Below are positions 7,167 through 15,840 of a stretch of 64,000 bases of DNA, piece by piece (the stretch's first letter is position 1; the number at the start of each line of letters is the position of its first letter). The stretch is from Lachnospiraceae bacterium (GTDB lineage: Bacteria > Bacillota > Clostridia > Lachnospirales > Lachnospiraceae). Where the stretch lies: NCBI GenBank assembly GCA_021203205.1, contig JAJQBQ010000017.1, positions 1-64,000 of the forward strand, written 5' to 3'. The translations under genes and the position numbers were made by a program. The notes beneath the pieces were generated by a model. That model was not told the origin of the DNA, ran no database searches, and saw nothing but the letters and a program-made list of their open reading frames with translations.

Positions 7167-9695
7167 TTAATACTCAATTCCCCGCCTGGCCTTCACGCCG
7201 TCATCAAAGGGATGTCTCTCCTTTTTCATCTGTGTCACATAATCGGCCGCCGCGAGAATCCGCTCATCGGGGTTTCTTCCCGTCAGCACCCACTCGCAGC
7301 CATATATTTTTTGAAAATTCCTCCCGGTCCCGTTTTTCTGCCCGGTACCGTCTGCCTGCACAGCCGAAATCCCACTCTGATCCGAACTCCGCTCTGCGCC
7401 GCCATCCGCACGTACCGTTTCAAGCCAGCGATAAAACAGTTCCTCATCCATCAGCTTTTTTTGCAGCGCATCACAGACTTCATCCAGAATCAGAACATCA
7501 CACTGCCCCGCTTCTGCCAGCTCTATCGCTTCCGTAAACAGATTCGTGTGAATTTCGCGAAGCCTTGCCTTCTCTTCCTCCGACAGCGTCCAGGAAAAGC
7601 CAAACCTCTCCCCGCTTCTTAAAATTCGAATGCCGGGCGTGCATCCAAGAACAGACAATTCCCCGGTCTCTCCGGATTTTAAAAACTGACAGAAAACCAC
7701 CTTTTTTCCGGCCCCCGCCGCACGGACGGCCAGACCGACGGCTGCGGTGGTCTTTCCCTTGCCGTTTCCGTAATACAGGTGGAGATAGCCTCGTCCGGTT
7801 TCCCTGCTCCGGCGACTGCCATCACTCTTCCAGCCCTTTTCGCCCGAAAAATATCTGTCGGGAAACAGCCCGAGAATCTCATAGAACTTCTTCATATCCA
7901 TGCCGCCGCGTACCACGTCGGCCAGCTTATCGTACTGCAGTTGTTTGTAGGTGCGGTAATCCGTAACCGTCTGTGCCGCAAGCCCTATATTGTTCCTCTT
8001 TGCAACCACGTCAAGAAAGCTCTCCCGAAATTCCCGCCCGTCAAAAATGCCGTGAACGTAGGTGCCAAAGACATGTTCCTTCTGATAAATGAGTCCGACA
8101 GCCTGCCATCCGGTTTCGCCAAAGTCTGTTTTCGGATTTTCATGGCTCTGGCATTCTTTCTTTCTAACAGGGACGCTTTCTTTTTCGCTCCGGTCGTTAT
8201 CCCTGCATTTGACTGCCGCCGTACGTCCCATATGAATCTCATATCCGGAGACATGCTTCTCAGATGCCATCGTATATTCTCCCGTGAGCTTCCCCGACGT
8301 ACCTGTTATGCGTCTCCTCACCTTCTCTCCCTCAAAGACTGTCTCTAACGGCAGTATGCCCATGCCGGCAATGAAAGAACTCCCTTTCTTCTGATTTTGC
8401 CCGCTCTCTCTATCAGAAACACCGTTCCCTTTCCCGTTCGAAATCTCGGAAACAACCACCCCTTCTTCTGCCGTCTCCACTCCCAGCGGATCGGAAATCT
8501 TTTCGCCAAGCATCTGAAAACCGCCGCAGATGCCAAAGATCGTCACACCGCGGCTGTGCAGCTTTAAAACTGCCGCCTCAAGACCGCTCTCCCGCAGCCA
8601 GCGCAGATCCGCAATCGTGCTCTTCGTCCCCGGCAGGATGACCATATGCGGCTCCCCGAGCTCCGACACCTTCGAAACGTAAGTGACCTGGACGCCGTCC
8701 ATCGCCTGAAGCACATTAAAGTCCGTGAAATTGGAGATGCGCGGCAGGCGAATAACAGCAATTTTTAAAATCCCAGTATGACACACAGTGATTTTCTTCG
8801 CATCTTCTTTCTGGTCGACAGCCGCCTCGGATCTTATGTCTTTCCCACCTTTTCCCAAATCTTCGGATTTCCTGTTTTCTCTGTCTTTCTCCGGAGCTTC
8901 GGATATTTCATTTTCTCCGTCTTTCACCGGATTCTTATGCCCCCAGTCTTCCTTGTCCACTCCTTCTCCCGTCAGCCGCTCCGACAGGCTGTCCTCATCA
9001 TCCAGATCCAGATACGCATAGGGAATCACACCGATGGTCTCCACGTGGCACCGATCCCGCAGCATATCAAGCCCCGGCCGCAGAATCTCCACATCTCCCC
9101 GGAACTTGTTCATGACAAAGCCTTTGATGCGCTGCCGCTCCGGTTCCTCCAGCAGCGCCAGTGTGCCCATGAGCTGCGCAAACACACCGCCCCGGTCGAT
9201 ATCGCCCACCAAAAGAACAGGGGCATCGACGAGTTCGGCCAGCCCCATGTTCACAATGTCATTTTCCTTTAAATTGATCTCCGCCGGACTCCCCGCACCC
9301 TCGATGACGATGACATCGTACGCTTCCGAAAGCTTTTGCCAGGCGTTCCGAATGTCCGGGATCAGCTCCGTCTTGTACTTAAAGTAATCCGATGCCCGCA
9401 TATTTCCCCGGGGCACGCCGTTCACAATCACCTGCGAGCCCACATCCGTGGTCGGCTTTAACAGGATGGGATTCATATAGACGGAAGGCTCGATGCCGCA
9501 GGCCTCCGCCTGCATCACCTGGGCGCGGCCCATCTCAAAGCCGTCCTCCGTGATATAGGAATTTAACGCCATGTTCTGGGACTTAAACGGAGCCACCCGG
9601 TAGCCGTCCTGCTTTAAAATGCGGCAGATGCCGGCCACCAGGAAACTCTTTCCGGCGTTCGACATCGTGCCCTGGATCATAATGGACTTCGCCAT
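7167..9695 (-). CDS. cobQ: CobQ-CobA fusion: cobyric acid synthase joined to corrinoid adenosyltransferase
   Basis: The 842-residue product joins two cobamide enzymes. Residues about 1-600 are cobyric acid synthase (CobQ/CbiP), which amidates the corrin side chains: an N-terminal ATP-binding half (QGTMSNAGKS, FKSQNMALNS, VIEGAGSPAE) and a class I glutamine amidotransferase half with the cysteine in FGICGGFQMLG and histidine in GTYVHGIFD. From about residue 637 it is a CobA/BtuR-type ATP:cob(I)alamin adenosyltransferase with the P-loop YYGNGKGKTT, VLILDEVCDAL and VLTGRNPDE. Several charged low-complexity inserts interrupt the CobQ part. The start at 9695 follows GAGG by 5 bases. It lies between cbiC and a CbiET-like gene. 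I see no break at the junction. Confidence 0.93.
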   Translation of the reverse strand: MAKSIMIQGTMSNAGKSFLVAGICRILKQDGYRVAPFKSQNMALNSYITEDGFEMGRAQVMQAEACGIEPSVYMNPILLKPTTDVGSQVIVNGVPRGNMRASDYFKYKTELIPDIRNAWQKLSEAYDVIVIEGAGSPAEINLKENDIVNMGLAELVDAPVLLVGDIDRGGVFAQLMGTLALLEEPERQRIKGFVMNKFRGDVEILRPGLDMLRDRCHVETIGVIPYAYLDLDDEDSLSERLTGEGVDKEDWGHKNPVKDGENEISEAPEKDRENRKSEDLGKGGKDIRSEAAVDQKEDAKKITVCHTGILKIAVIRLPRISNFTDFNVLQAMDGVQVTYVSKVSELGEPHMVILPGTKSTIADLRWLRESGLEAAVLKLHSRGVTIFGICGGFQMLGEKISDPLGVETAEEGVVVSEISNGKGNGVSDRESGQNQKKGSSFIAGMGILPLETVFEGEKVRRRITGTSGKLTGEYTMASEKHVSGYEIHMGRTAAVKCRDNDRSEKESVPVRKKECQSHENPKTDFGETGWQAVGLIYQKEHVFGTYVHGIFDGREFRESFLDVVAKRNNIGLAAQTVTDYRTYKQLQYDKLADVVRGGMDMKKFYEILGLFPDRYFSGEKGWKSDGSRRSRETGRGYLHLYYGNGKGKTTAAVGLAVRAAGAGKKVVFCQFLKSGETGELSVLGCTPGIRILRSGERFGFSWTLSEEEKARLREIHTNLFTEAIELAEAGQCDVLILDEVCDALQKKLMDEELFYRWLETVRADGGAERSSDQSGISAVQADGTGQKNGTGRNFQKIYGCEWVLTGRNPDERILAAADYVTQMKKERHPFDDGVKARRGIEY

Positions 9696-9953
9696 CTCTT
9701 CCTCATTTCTATCCGTATTTCTGCCAGACATTTTATTGTTTTGATTAACACTCAATATTTTTTGAGGGTATTGTTGCTATGCTTTGGTCGTGTTCATCGC
9801 AAAACCACTGTACACATGCACTAATTTTTTGCATCGGAAGAATCCATTTTCCCCGAAAAAGGGAAAGAATCCCAACCGGAAAAACCGCCCGGCCTTAAAA
9901 CCGATGCGGCTTTTCCTTCCATCCACATCATTCTGACAGCCAATCGCCCGGAT

Positions 9954-10856
9954 TTACTTCTCCCCGGAAATCAGCCACGGCACCGGCTGCGTCACGAACA
10001 TGTTGTGGCGGTTCGTCTTCGAAACCATGATCTGCATGACATCCATGTTGCGGATGCCGAAACGGTCGAAAATGTTCTTCATATTTGAGACCACGTCCAG
10101 CTCCAGCGTATAAATGATGAACTGCATGTGGCTGTTCTTCTGCAACAAAACTTCAATCTCGGCCTCCGTGTGGTCCGACGCCACAAGAAACGCCAGCCGT
10201 GGGGTCGGCAGGTCGTCCAGCGCCCCGGGCACGAGGTTGGAAATGATTTCCACATTATGTACGCCGAACTTTGCGGCATTCTCCCGCATGGACTGTTCGC
10301 TGCCGCTGTCCGGCTCCACCGCAATGATGGTGCCGCTGGCCGCCGCGATAGCCGCCTCGATGACGATAGACTCGCCGTTCACGATGCAGATCACATCCTG
10401 CCGGTCCACATCCAGCATGCTCATGATGACCGCCCGGATCTCGCTGCCCACATAGCGGATCGGCCCGCGGCTGAAGTTTTCGTTCTTGATGCCGATGCGG
10501 TAGGATTCCCTGGTCGTCTCATTGTCAAAGAAAAACACCACCGGACCTGCGATCTCCAGTCCCACGATGCTCTTCACATCCGCTTCCCGCACCTCGCCGC
10601 CAGGTGCCGCGCCGAAGCCGTACCAGACACGCAGGCCTCCCATGCCGGCCTCCCACAACTGAAACAACAGTTCCCGGTTCTTCTCGCAGGCAAAAATCAG
10701 CACCCGGCGGTGCGCCTCGATCAGCGGGATCACGTTCTTCATCTTCTGGCAGATATTCATGATATGAATATTCTCCGGGCTCACATCCATGCGGTTGGAA
10801 AAATAGCCCAGCCAGCTCAGCATCTCCATGTTGCGAAAATAAGTTATCTGTTCCAT
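9954..10856 (-). CDS. Degenerate CbiE/CbiT-like protein, probable non-enzymatic paralog
   Basis: The 300-residue product resembles a cut-down CbiET, the fused methyltransferase/decarboxylase for precorrin-7 and -6B. Residues about 50-112 resemble the C-terminal half of CbiE (LIFACEKNRELLFQLWEAG, then RVWYGFG). Residues about 120-290 align with CbiT: IKNENFSRGPIRYVGSEIRA matches the CbiT entry motif, and RENAAKFGVHNVEII and ALDDLPTP match later parts. The SAM-binding loop, normally D-x-G-x-G-x-G, reads CIVNGES, so the acid and glycines are gone; the N-terminal half of CbiE is also missing. The gene has a good GGAGG site and an intact frame, so it seems maintained. A regulatory or scaffold role in the corrin pathway is inference. 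Confidence 0.7.
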   Translation of the reverse strand: MEQITYFRNMEMLSWLGYFSNRMDVSPENIHIMNICQKMKNVIPLIEAHRRVLIFACEKNRELLFQLWEAGMGGLRVWYGFGAAPGGEVREADVKSIVGLEIAGPVVFFFDNETTRESYRIGIKNENFSRGPIRYVGSEIRAVIMSMLDVDRQDVICIVNGESIVIEAAIAAASGTIIAVEPDSGSEQSMRENAAKFGVHNVEIISNLVPGALDDLPTPRLAFLVASDHTEAEIEVLLQKNSHMQFIIYTLELDVVSNMKNIFDRFGIRNMDVMQIMVSKTNRHNMFVTQPVPWLISGEK

Positions 10857-10891
10857 ACTTTCCTCCGTTTTTTCAATATTCTTTACAGAAA

Positions 10892-11164
10892 CTAAATTCC
10901 AAACAAATTTGCGTGTGTCCCGGTTCTTGCCAGTTCCAGATAATCACCGTCATATCGATAAATCAATATCCAATCCGGAGCGATGTGGCATTCCTGAAAT
11001 CCTGAATATTTTCCTCTGAGGCCATGTTGATGATTTTTTTCTTCGAGCGGCATCGGAATTGCCAAAGTCGAAACGATTTCTTTCAGCAATTCCATGTTCT
11101 GTCCCTGCTTCACACACCTCTTATAGTCCTTTTTGAATTGAGCTGTATTTTTTACTTTTAACAT
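10892..11164 (-). CDS. YafQ-like type II toxin (RelE/ParE superfamily mRNA interferase)
   Basis: A 90-residue protein typical of YafQ-type toxins, which cleave mRNA on the ribosome. Family features: the N-terminal AQFKKDYKRC segment, HGLRGKYSGFQECHIAPDWILIY in the middle (key residues His, Gly, Cys-His, Asp-Trp), and the C-terminal RTGTHANLF with the conserved histidine. It begins 3 bp after the stop of the small upstream gene, the usual antitoxin-first arrangement. The degenerate CbiET-like gene follows 35 bp downstream, so read-through is possible. Confidence 0.9.
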   Translation of the reverse strand: MLKVKNTAQFKKDYKRCVKQGQNMELLKEIVSTLAIPMPLEEKNHQHGLRGKYSGFQECHIAPDWILIYRYDGDYLELARTGTHANLFGI

Positions 11165-11167
11165 ACG

Positions 11168-11377
11168 CTATTCCTCCAGACTATTCCATAAATCCTCGAG
11201 GGTATCATGTTCTTCGCCGCCTCCGCTCAACAGTTCTTCCATAGCCGCGACCGTCTCTGCATTCGGTTCTATCTCTTCCTCCCCTGCCGTTAATCCCTGA
11301 AGATAGATTACAGCAAATTCCATTTTCCGTTCCGGAACCATGTCCAACAGCTGATATGCTCTTTCTCTATTGCTCAT
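11168..11377 (-). CDS. Probable antitoxin partner of the YafQ-like toxin
   Basis: A 69-residue acidic protein directly upstream of the toxin, with a strong AAGGAGGTGG site before the ATG. Its position and acidic C-terminal half (EELLSGGGEEHDTLEDLW) fit an antitoxin that wraps the toxin. I do not see the usual DinJ/RelB ribbon-helix-helix DNA-binding N-terminus; the first 30 residues read as a helix-rich segment (RERAYQLLDMVPERKMEFAV). Autoregulation of the operon therefore cannot be assumed. A direct repeat of GCAATA lies in the promoter region at about 11421-11436. Confidence 0.7.
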   Translation of the reverse strand: MSNRERAYQLLDMVPERKMEFAVIYLQGLTAGEEEIEPNAETVAAMEELLSGGGEEHDTLEDLWNSLEE

Positions 11378-11459
11378 AGATTGCCACCTCCTTGACTTAA
11401 TCGCCCTTTACTTCCGCTATTGCTATTGCTAATGAATTTGTTATCATATCTTTCAACCG

Positions 11460-11957
11460 CTAAAACGCCTTCAACGCATCATTCTCATCCGACGACTTTA
11501 CAATATCCGTGATTTCCACCTCGTAGCTGCCCGCACCCGCCGGCACGGACACCGTGTCGCCGACTTTATGCCCCAGCACAGCCTTGCCGAACGGTGATTC
11601 CAGACTAAGTCTGCCGTCCACCGAATTGCCGCGGATGGAAGTGACGATCTTGAAGGTCTCCTCACTGTCATCATCCAGGAAACGAACAGTAACGGAATCA
11701 TTTAATCCCACCTCGTCCTCCGCTGAGGTATCCTCCACCACCTCCGTGTTCCGGAGCATGCGCTCCAGATAGCGGATGCGGCTGTTGTTGCTGTTGTTCG
11801 CGCGCTTCGCCGCGTAATACTCAAAATTCTCGCTTAAGTCCCCCTGAGCCCGCGCCTCCTGCAGGGCCTTTAGCAACTTCGGCCGCTCCACGACCTTCCG
11901 CTCCTCGATCTCCGCCTTAATTTTCTCAATATCCTGCTCTGTCATCTGGTTTTTCAT
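11460..11957 (-). CDS. greA: Transcription elongation factor of the GreA/GreB family
   Basis: Gre factors enter the RNA polymerase secondary channel and stimulate cleavage of backtracked RNA. The protein has the N-terminal coiled coil whose tip carries the acidic pair in GDLSENFEYYAAK, and a C-terminal FKBP-like domain ending SLESPFGKAVLGHKVGDTVSV. I choose the ATG at 11957 (165 residues); an AGGAAGAGG site lies 10-12 bases upstream. A start 12 codons earlier lacks a site. The coiled coil contains an NNSNNS stretch not typical of textbook GreA, so this may be a lineage-specific paralog. It has its own promoter and is followed by the toxin-antitoxin pair. Confidence 0.9.
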   Translation of the reverse strand: MKNQMTEQDIEKIKAEIEERKVVERPKLLKALQEARAQGDLSENFEYYAAKRANNSNNSRIRYLERMLRNTEVVEDTSAEDEVGLNDSVTVRFLDDDSEETFKIVTSIRGNSVDGRLSLESPFGKAVLGHKVGDTVSVPAGAGSYEVEITDIVKSSDENDALKAF

Positions 11958-12012
11958 GTCTAAAATTCGCCTCTTCCTGATATGATAATACAACTATTAT
12001 CTAACTCGAATC

Positions 12013-12041
12013 ATTATAACCAGTATCCACAAAAAAAGCAA
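12013..12041 (-). promoter_or_regulatory. greA promoter
   Basis: On the minus strand TTGCTT (12041-12036) and TATAAT (12018-12013) are separated by 17 bp, a good housekeeping sigma promoter. It would start transcription near 12006, about 50 bases before the greA ATG. Confidence 0.75.
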
Positions 12042-12064
12042 TGCGAAATTAATTTGGCGGCCGG

Positions 12065-12299
12065 GGTCGAAAGAAGCTTTTCATGGACATGTGTAGTCCC
12101 AGGATACAGAAAAGTCGACGGAGGATGCCGATATTTCGCGGGCAAAAATCGGTTTCTCCGAAAACCGATTTTTGAGAAAGCCTTGAGGGTGAAATCATCG
12201 GATTTCACCCGAATGGCGAACAACCACGAAAAACGGCATCAAACGCCGACTTTTCCCTGGGGCGGAACCGTCCATGAAAAATTCTTTCCGGCTCCGACC
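12065..12299. repeat. Nested fold-back element between greA and the ABC permease operon
   Basis: The 235-bp element nearly fills the gap. Outer imperfect arms: TTTTCATGGAC (about 12078-12088) with GTCCATGAAAA (12270-12280), and beyond them GAAAGAA/TTCTTTC. A second layer pairs GAAAAGTCG with CGACTTTTC and GATGCCG with CGGCATC. At the centre are two perfect hairpins: AAAAATCGGTTT (12144-12155 with 12162-12173) and GGGTGAAATC (12187-12196 with 12201-12210). No gene is present. It lies between the end of the permease operon and the greA promoter. Confidence 0.7.
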
Positions 12300-12323
12300 G
12301 ACCACATAACTAATCGTCAACAA

Positions 12324-14915
12324 TCAATAGTAATCATAGTAGACCGCCGACGTCTCCGACGTCATCTGTACATACTCATTGAACAGCTCCACAAACTCCT
12401 CCGACACGGCGAACACGCACGAAAGGCTGTAATACTCATAGTCGCCTTCCTCCGTGTAATAGCTCACCTCGCCGTCAAAAACCAGGAGCGTCGCACCCGC
12501 GGTAAACTCCAGATCCCTGCAGTTATCCAGCTCATCTGCCAGCAGATTCCACTGATTTAAGAGATCCTCGTAGGAGTATTCATCCATCACGACCGTTGTC
12601 CCGTCCTCGGAGATTTTTGTTACCTCACCCTCCATCGTCTCTTCGGCTGTGGATTCCGGCTCGGCTGTTTCTTCCCCGTCGGAGAGTTCGGCTGTCGTTT
12701 CCTGCTCCGCGTCATCGCTGCCGTCATCCTCCGCATCATCGCCGGAACCGTAAAGCTCCAGATAATACGAAGCGAAGTCGTTTATCATTTCCCAGCAGTA
12801 AGTCGTATCGTAGCCCTCAAGCGCCACTTCATCCGGTGTATACAGGTACATTTTGTAGCCATACAGGTTCCCACCGCTGTCTGCCACTGCCCGCAGAATA
12901 TTTTCATCCGACAAGACGCCCTGCTCCTTCAGCCTGCTGCAGGTTTCCTCCTGATAAGAAGCGATGAGAGAGAGTGTCTCCGGGAAGTCCGGTGTCAGCG
13001 GCAGTGCGCCGTAATACCATTGCCCATTGATCTCATACGACACATCGATATATTCTTCCGTATAGCCGTCCAGATCCCAGGTCAGGTAGAAGAATCGGGC
13101 AAAATCCACCGTCTTTGCCTCCTCACACCAGATGTCGTAGATGTTCTTCCACTGTTCCGCGGTGAGTCCGTTCAGTGTCGTTTCCGTGTAAGCCTCATAG
13201 GTATCGGATGTGAAGTAGTTGCTGTCCAGAAGCGTACACCACATATTATCCACCTTTGAGAAATCCGGAAGCTCCGTGTAGGATTCCGCAAAGCTCTTCT
13301 CCTCGGCAGCCAGGTTCTCCACCAGTTCCGTATACTGCTCCTTCGTCATCTTCACCGTACGGGCGGTGGTGCCGGTCTTCGTGTGAATGGTAAAGGTGAG
13401 CGAAGCCGACATGTTATAGTAGTAGGTATCCACGTAGCTGGTCTCTTTGGACTCGTAATAATCCCAGTAATAATCCGGATCCGCCTTGTAGGTCTGCCAG
13501 AGATCGATGGTATTTTCCAAGGCCTCCGCCACCAGCTCTATGGTATCATCGGAGGTAAGGGTCACACCGGTCATTTTGGACTGCCACAGTGCATTGGATG
13601 AGTAGTAATCCGAACCCTCCAGCTCCACGGATACGATGTCCTCCGCGTCCGGGCACCAGTTCTTTTCCGCCTCCGTAATGGCGCACTCCGCGCCGGCCCA
13701 GAGGAAGTTCAAAAGAATCAGCACCAGCAGGCCTTTCCAAATGTGCAGCAGCCGCCTGGGCTGTCTGGTGGTGACCAGTTCGAACAGGTAATAGATGAAA
13801 ACAGCGATCACATAGAAGACGACCCACCAGAAGATGTACTCCGTATCGATGGTATCGCCATCATCGAGCGCCATGAGGACGGTGCCCGTCACGAACATGG
13901 AAACCAGAAAGCCCGCACCGATGCGGAACACCGACTGCACCACCGGGTGGATAGACGCGGACTCCGCGTTCTCGCTCTTCCGGTAACGGAAGAACAGGAT
14001 CCCGGCGATGATCAGAACAAGCGCTGTCAGCAGAGTCAACAGGCCGGTGGATGCCGCGCCGAAAACGAAATCGTAATCCGCCCCGCCGGTCCAGAAAACC
14101 ATGTAGATAAACATGCCGGTGATGACATTTCCGGACCCGTTAAAGATGGTGGGCAGGCCCTCGAAGGGGATGTAGGGCACAAATTCGTCGATCAGATAGC
14201 CCGTGTAAATGAGCACGCAAGACGGGATCAGCAAAATCAGCGCCGCCGAGGCCAGGTTCATGAAGATGGTCCCCGTCAGGGACATGGCAAGCCAGAAGAC
14301 CGACATCATGAAAATGCTGCCGCAGATCACGTTGAAGATGGGCGTCACGATGCCGATGTCGTAGATTTCCACCTCACAGGGAAGCAGCGAGAAGCCCGCC
14401 GCCCCCAGCAGACCGCAGACACTTACCAGCAGGACGATGTACGTCACGATCGCCAGCAGATAGCTGCACGAGAGGCAAACCCTCGTGTGAGGGATACTGT
14501 GGTAGAAATCGCTCAAATTTCTCTTATTTAAGAAAGAAAACAGATACAGCGTCATGATGGGCACGATCACCAGCATGAACACAAAGGCCATAAACTGAAA
14601 CTGATAGTAATCCACCGTGGCCGTGTAGTCCACCACCAGATTTGCCAGGGCTTCCGCCGCATTCTCCGCTTTGTTTGCCTGGGCAATAGCGTAATCTTTC
14701 TCATCCAGATAATTGATCCACTCCGCCACCTGGGCCACCACCGCGTTTCCAAGCATCAGGATCGCGCTGATGATGCCGAAGGGGCGCAGTTCAATGAGGG
14801 CCTCCCGGTACAGGCCGGCGTGAAAAATTCTTCCCTTTCCGAAGATACCGCCGTTTTGCCCTTTCCGCTTCTCCTTCGCGGAAGCTCCGCCGGATAAATT
14901 TTGTTTATTTTTCAT
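12324..14915 (-). CDS. Large ABC transporter permease with extracytoplasmic domain, paralog 2
   Basis: An 863-residue membrane protein. A cytoplasmic N-terminus (about 1-38) leads into several transmembrane helices up to about residue 410, then a large hydrophilic region (about 415-863) rich in Asp, Tyr and Thr, probably outside the cell, with an acidic linker at about 715-765. It is homologous over its membrane part to the permease at 16434-18380 (shared GLY.E.L.QLR.F, NRR/K..SDFYHS.PHTR, A.ESA.IHPVVQS). It overlaps the ATPase gene by 11 bp, so translation is probably coupled. Both resemble the permeases of YtrA-controlled exporter operons. The transported substrate is unknown. Confidence 0.85.
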   Translation of the reverse strand: MKNKQNLSGGASAKEKRKGQNGGIFGKGRIFHAGLYREALIELRPFGIISAILMLGNAVVAQVAEWINYLDEKDYAIAQANKAENAAEALANLVVDYTATVDYYQFQFMAFVFMLVIVPIMTLYLFSFLNKRNLSDFYHSIPHTRVCLSCSYLLAIVTYIVLLVSVCGLLGAAGFSLLPCEVEIYDIGIVTPIFNVICGSIFMMSVFWLAMSLTGTIFMNLASAALILLIPSCVLIYTGYLIDEFVPYIPFEGLPTIFNGSGNVITGMFIYMVFWTGGADYDFVFGAASTGLLTLLTALVLIIAGILFFRYRKSENAESASIHPVVQSVFRIGAGFLVSMFVTGTVLMALDDGDTIDTEYIFWWVVFYVIAVFIYYLFELVTTRQPRRLLHIWKGLLVLILLNFLWAGAECAITEAEKNWCPDAEDIVSVELEGSDYYSSNALWQSKMTGVTLTSDDTIELVAEALENTIDLWQTYKADPDYYWDYYESKETSYVDTYYYNMSASLTFTIHTKTGTTARTVKMTKEQYTELVENLAAEEKSFAESYTELPDFSKVDNMWCTLLDSNYFTSDTYEAYTETTLNGLTAEQWKNIYDIWCEEAKTVDFARFFYLTWDLDGYTEEYIDVSYEINGQWYYGALPLTPDFPETLSLIASYQEETCSRLKEQGVLSDENILRAVADSGGNLYGYKMYLYTPDEVALEGYDTTYCWEMINDFASYYLELYGSGDDAEDDGSDDAEQETTAELSDGEETAEPESTAEETMEGEVTKISEDGTTVVMDEYSYEDLLNQWNLLADELDNCRDLEFTAGATLLVFDGEVSYYTEEGDYEYYSLSCVFAVSEEFVELFNEYVQMTSETSAVYYDYY

Positions 14916-15840
14916 GCGCCCTCACCTCCCGTTCCTTCTCGTCCAGAAACACGTCGTGGAACTCGTAGCCCAGCGCTTCCATCTCGTAGGTGAACACTTC
15001 CTCCAGAGACAGCGGCAGCAGCTCCAGAAGGATCGGGCTCATGGCCCAGAGCCGCTCCGTCGTCTCCTCCCGGTCGCCCCGAACGATCATGGTGCTGACA
15101 GAGCCACGCTTGCTGAATTTCAGGATCTCTATATCCTCAAATTTATCCCGGTCGTACTCCTCACTGTAGGCCACCTGCACCTTGAAGAGGGATGTCTTCA
15201 GGTTCATGATATCGCTCTCAAAGATCAGCCCGCCCTTGTGCAGCAGCGCCAGCTGGTCGCAGGTATCCTCCAGCTCCCGCAGCGAGTGGGAGGTGATGAT
15301 GGCCGTAGCCTTCCGGTCCGCCACATCTTGACTGATGAGGTTTTTCACCAGATTGCGCATCACCGGGTCCAGGCCGTCGAAGGTCTCGTCGAAGAGGATG
15401 TATTTCGGCTTCGTCGACAGTGCGAGGATGGTGGCCGCCTGCCGCTTCATGCCTTTGGAGAAGGTATGGATATACGCTTTCTCGTTCAGGTTGAAGGAGG
15501 AAGTCAGAAAATGGAACCGCTCCTCGTCGAACCGAGGGTACACCCGCTTGTAGAGCTGCGCCATGCGCTTTAAGCTGGCGCCGTGCAGGAAGAAAAGCTC
15601 ATCCGGCACGAAGAACATATCCGCCTTCACCGCCGGGTTCTCAAACACCGGCACCCCGTCGATCTCCACATCGCCCTCCTCCGGCTGATACACGCCGGAG
15701 AGCAGCCGCAGCAGGGTGGACTTTCCGGCACCGTTGCTTCCCACCATGCCGTACACGCAGCCTTCCGGGATCTTGCAGCTCACATGGTCCAGCGCGTGAT
15801 AGGTATCAAATATTTTAGTCACGTTATTAACTTCGATCAT
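14905..15840 (-). CDS. ABC transporter ATP-binding protein (YtrB-like)
   Basis: A 311-residue ABC ATPase. Walker A reads GSNGAGKSTLLRLL near residue 33, the signature FSKGMKRQAA near 127, Walker B YILFDETFDGLD near 147, and the switch histidine is in ITSHSLREL. A C-terminal extension of about 100 residues follows, as in exporter-type ATPases of the YtrB group. The gene overlaps the GntR regulator upstream by 14 bp and the permease downstream by 11 bp, showing one operon. With two paralogous permeases present but one ATPase, it may energise both. Confidence 0.93.
   Translation of the reverse strand: MIEVNNVTKIFDTYHALDHVSCKIPEGCVYGMVGSNGAGKSTLLRLLSGVYQPEEGDVEIDGVPVFENPAVKADMFFVPDELFFLHGASLKRMAQLYKRVYPRFDEERFHFLTSSFNLNEKAYIHTFSKGMKRQAATILALSTKPKYILFDETFDGLDPVMRNLVKNLISQDVADRKATAIITSHSLRELEDTCDQLALLHKGGLIFESDIMNLKTSLFKVQVAYSEEYDRDKFEDIEILKFSKRGSVSTMIVRGDREETTERLWAMSPILLELLPLSLEEVFTYEMEALGYEFHDVFLDEKEREVRAHEK

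Noticed and set aside
9696..9953. Cobalamin riboswitch upstream of the CobQ-CobA gene
   Set aside because: I looked for the B12-box (GCCACTG-like and GGGAA..GGTG parts) on the minus strand and did not find it.
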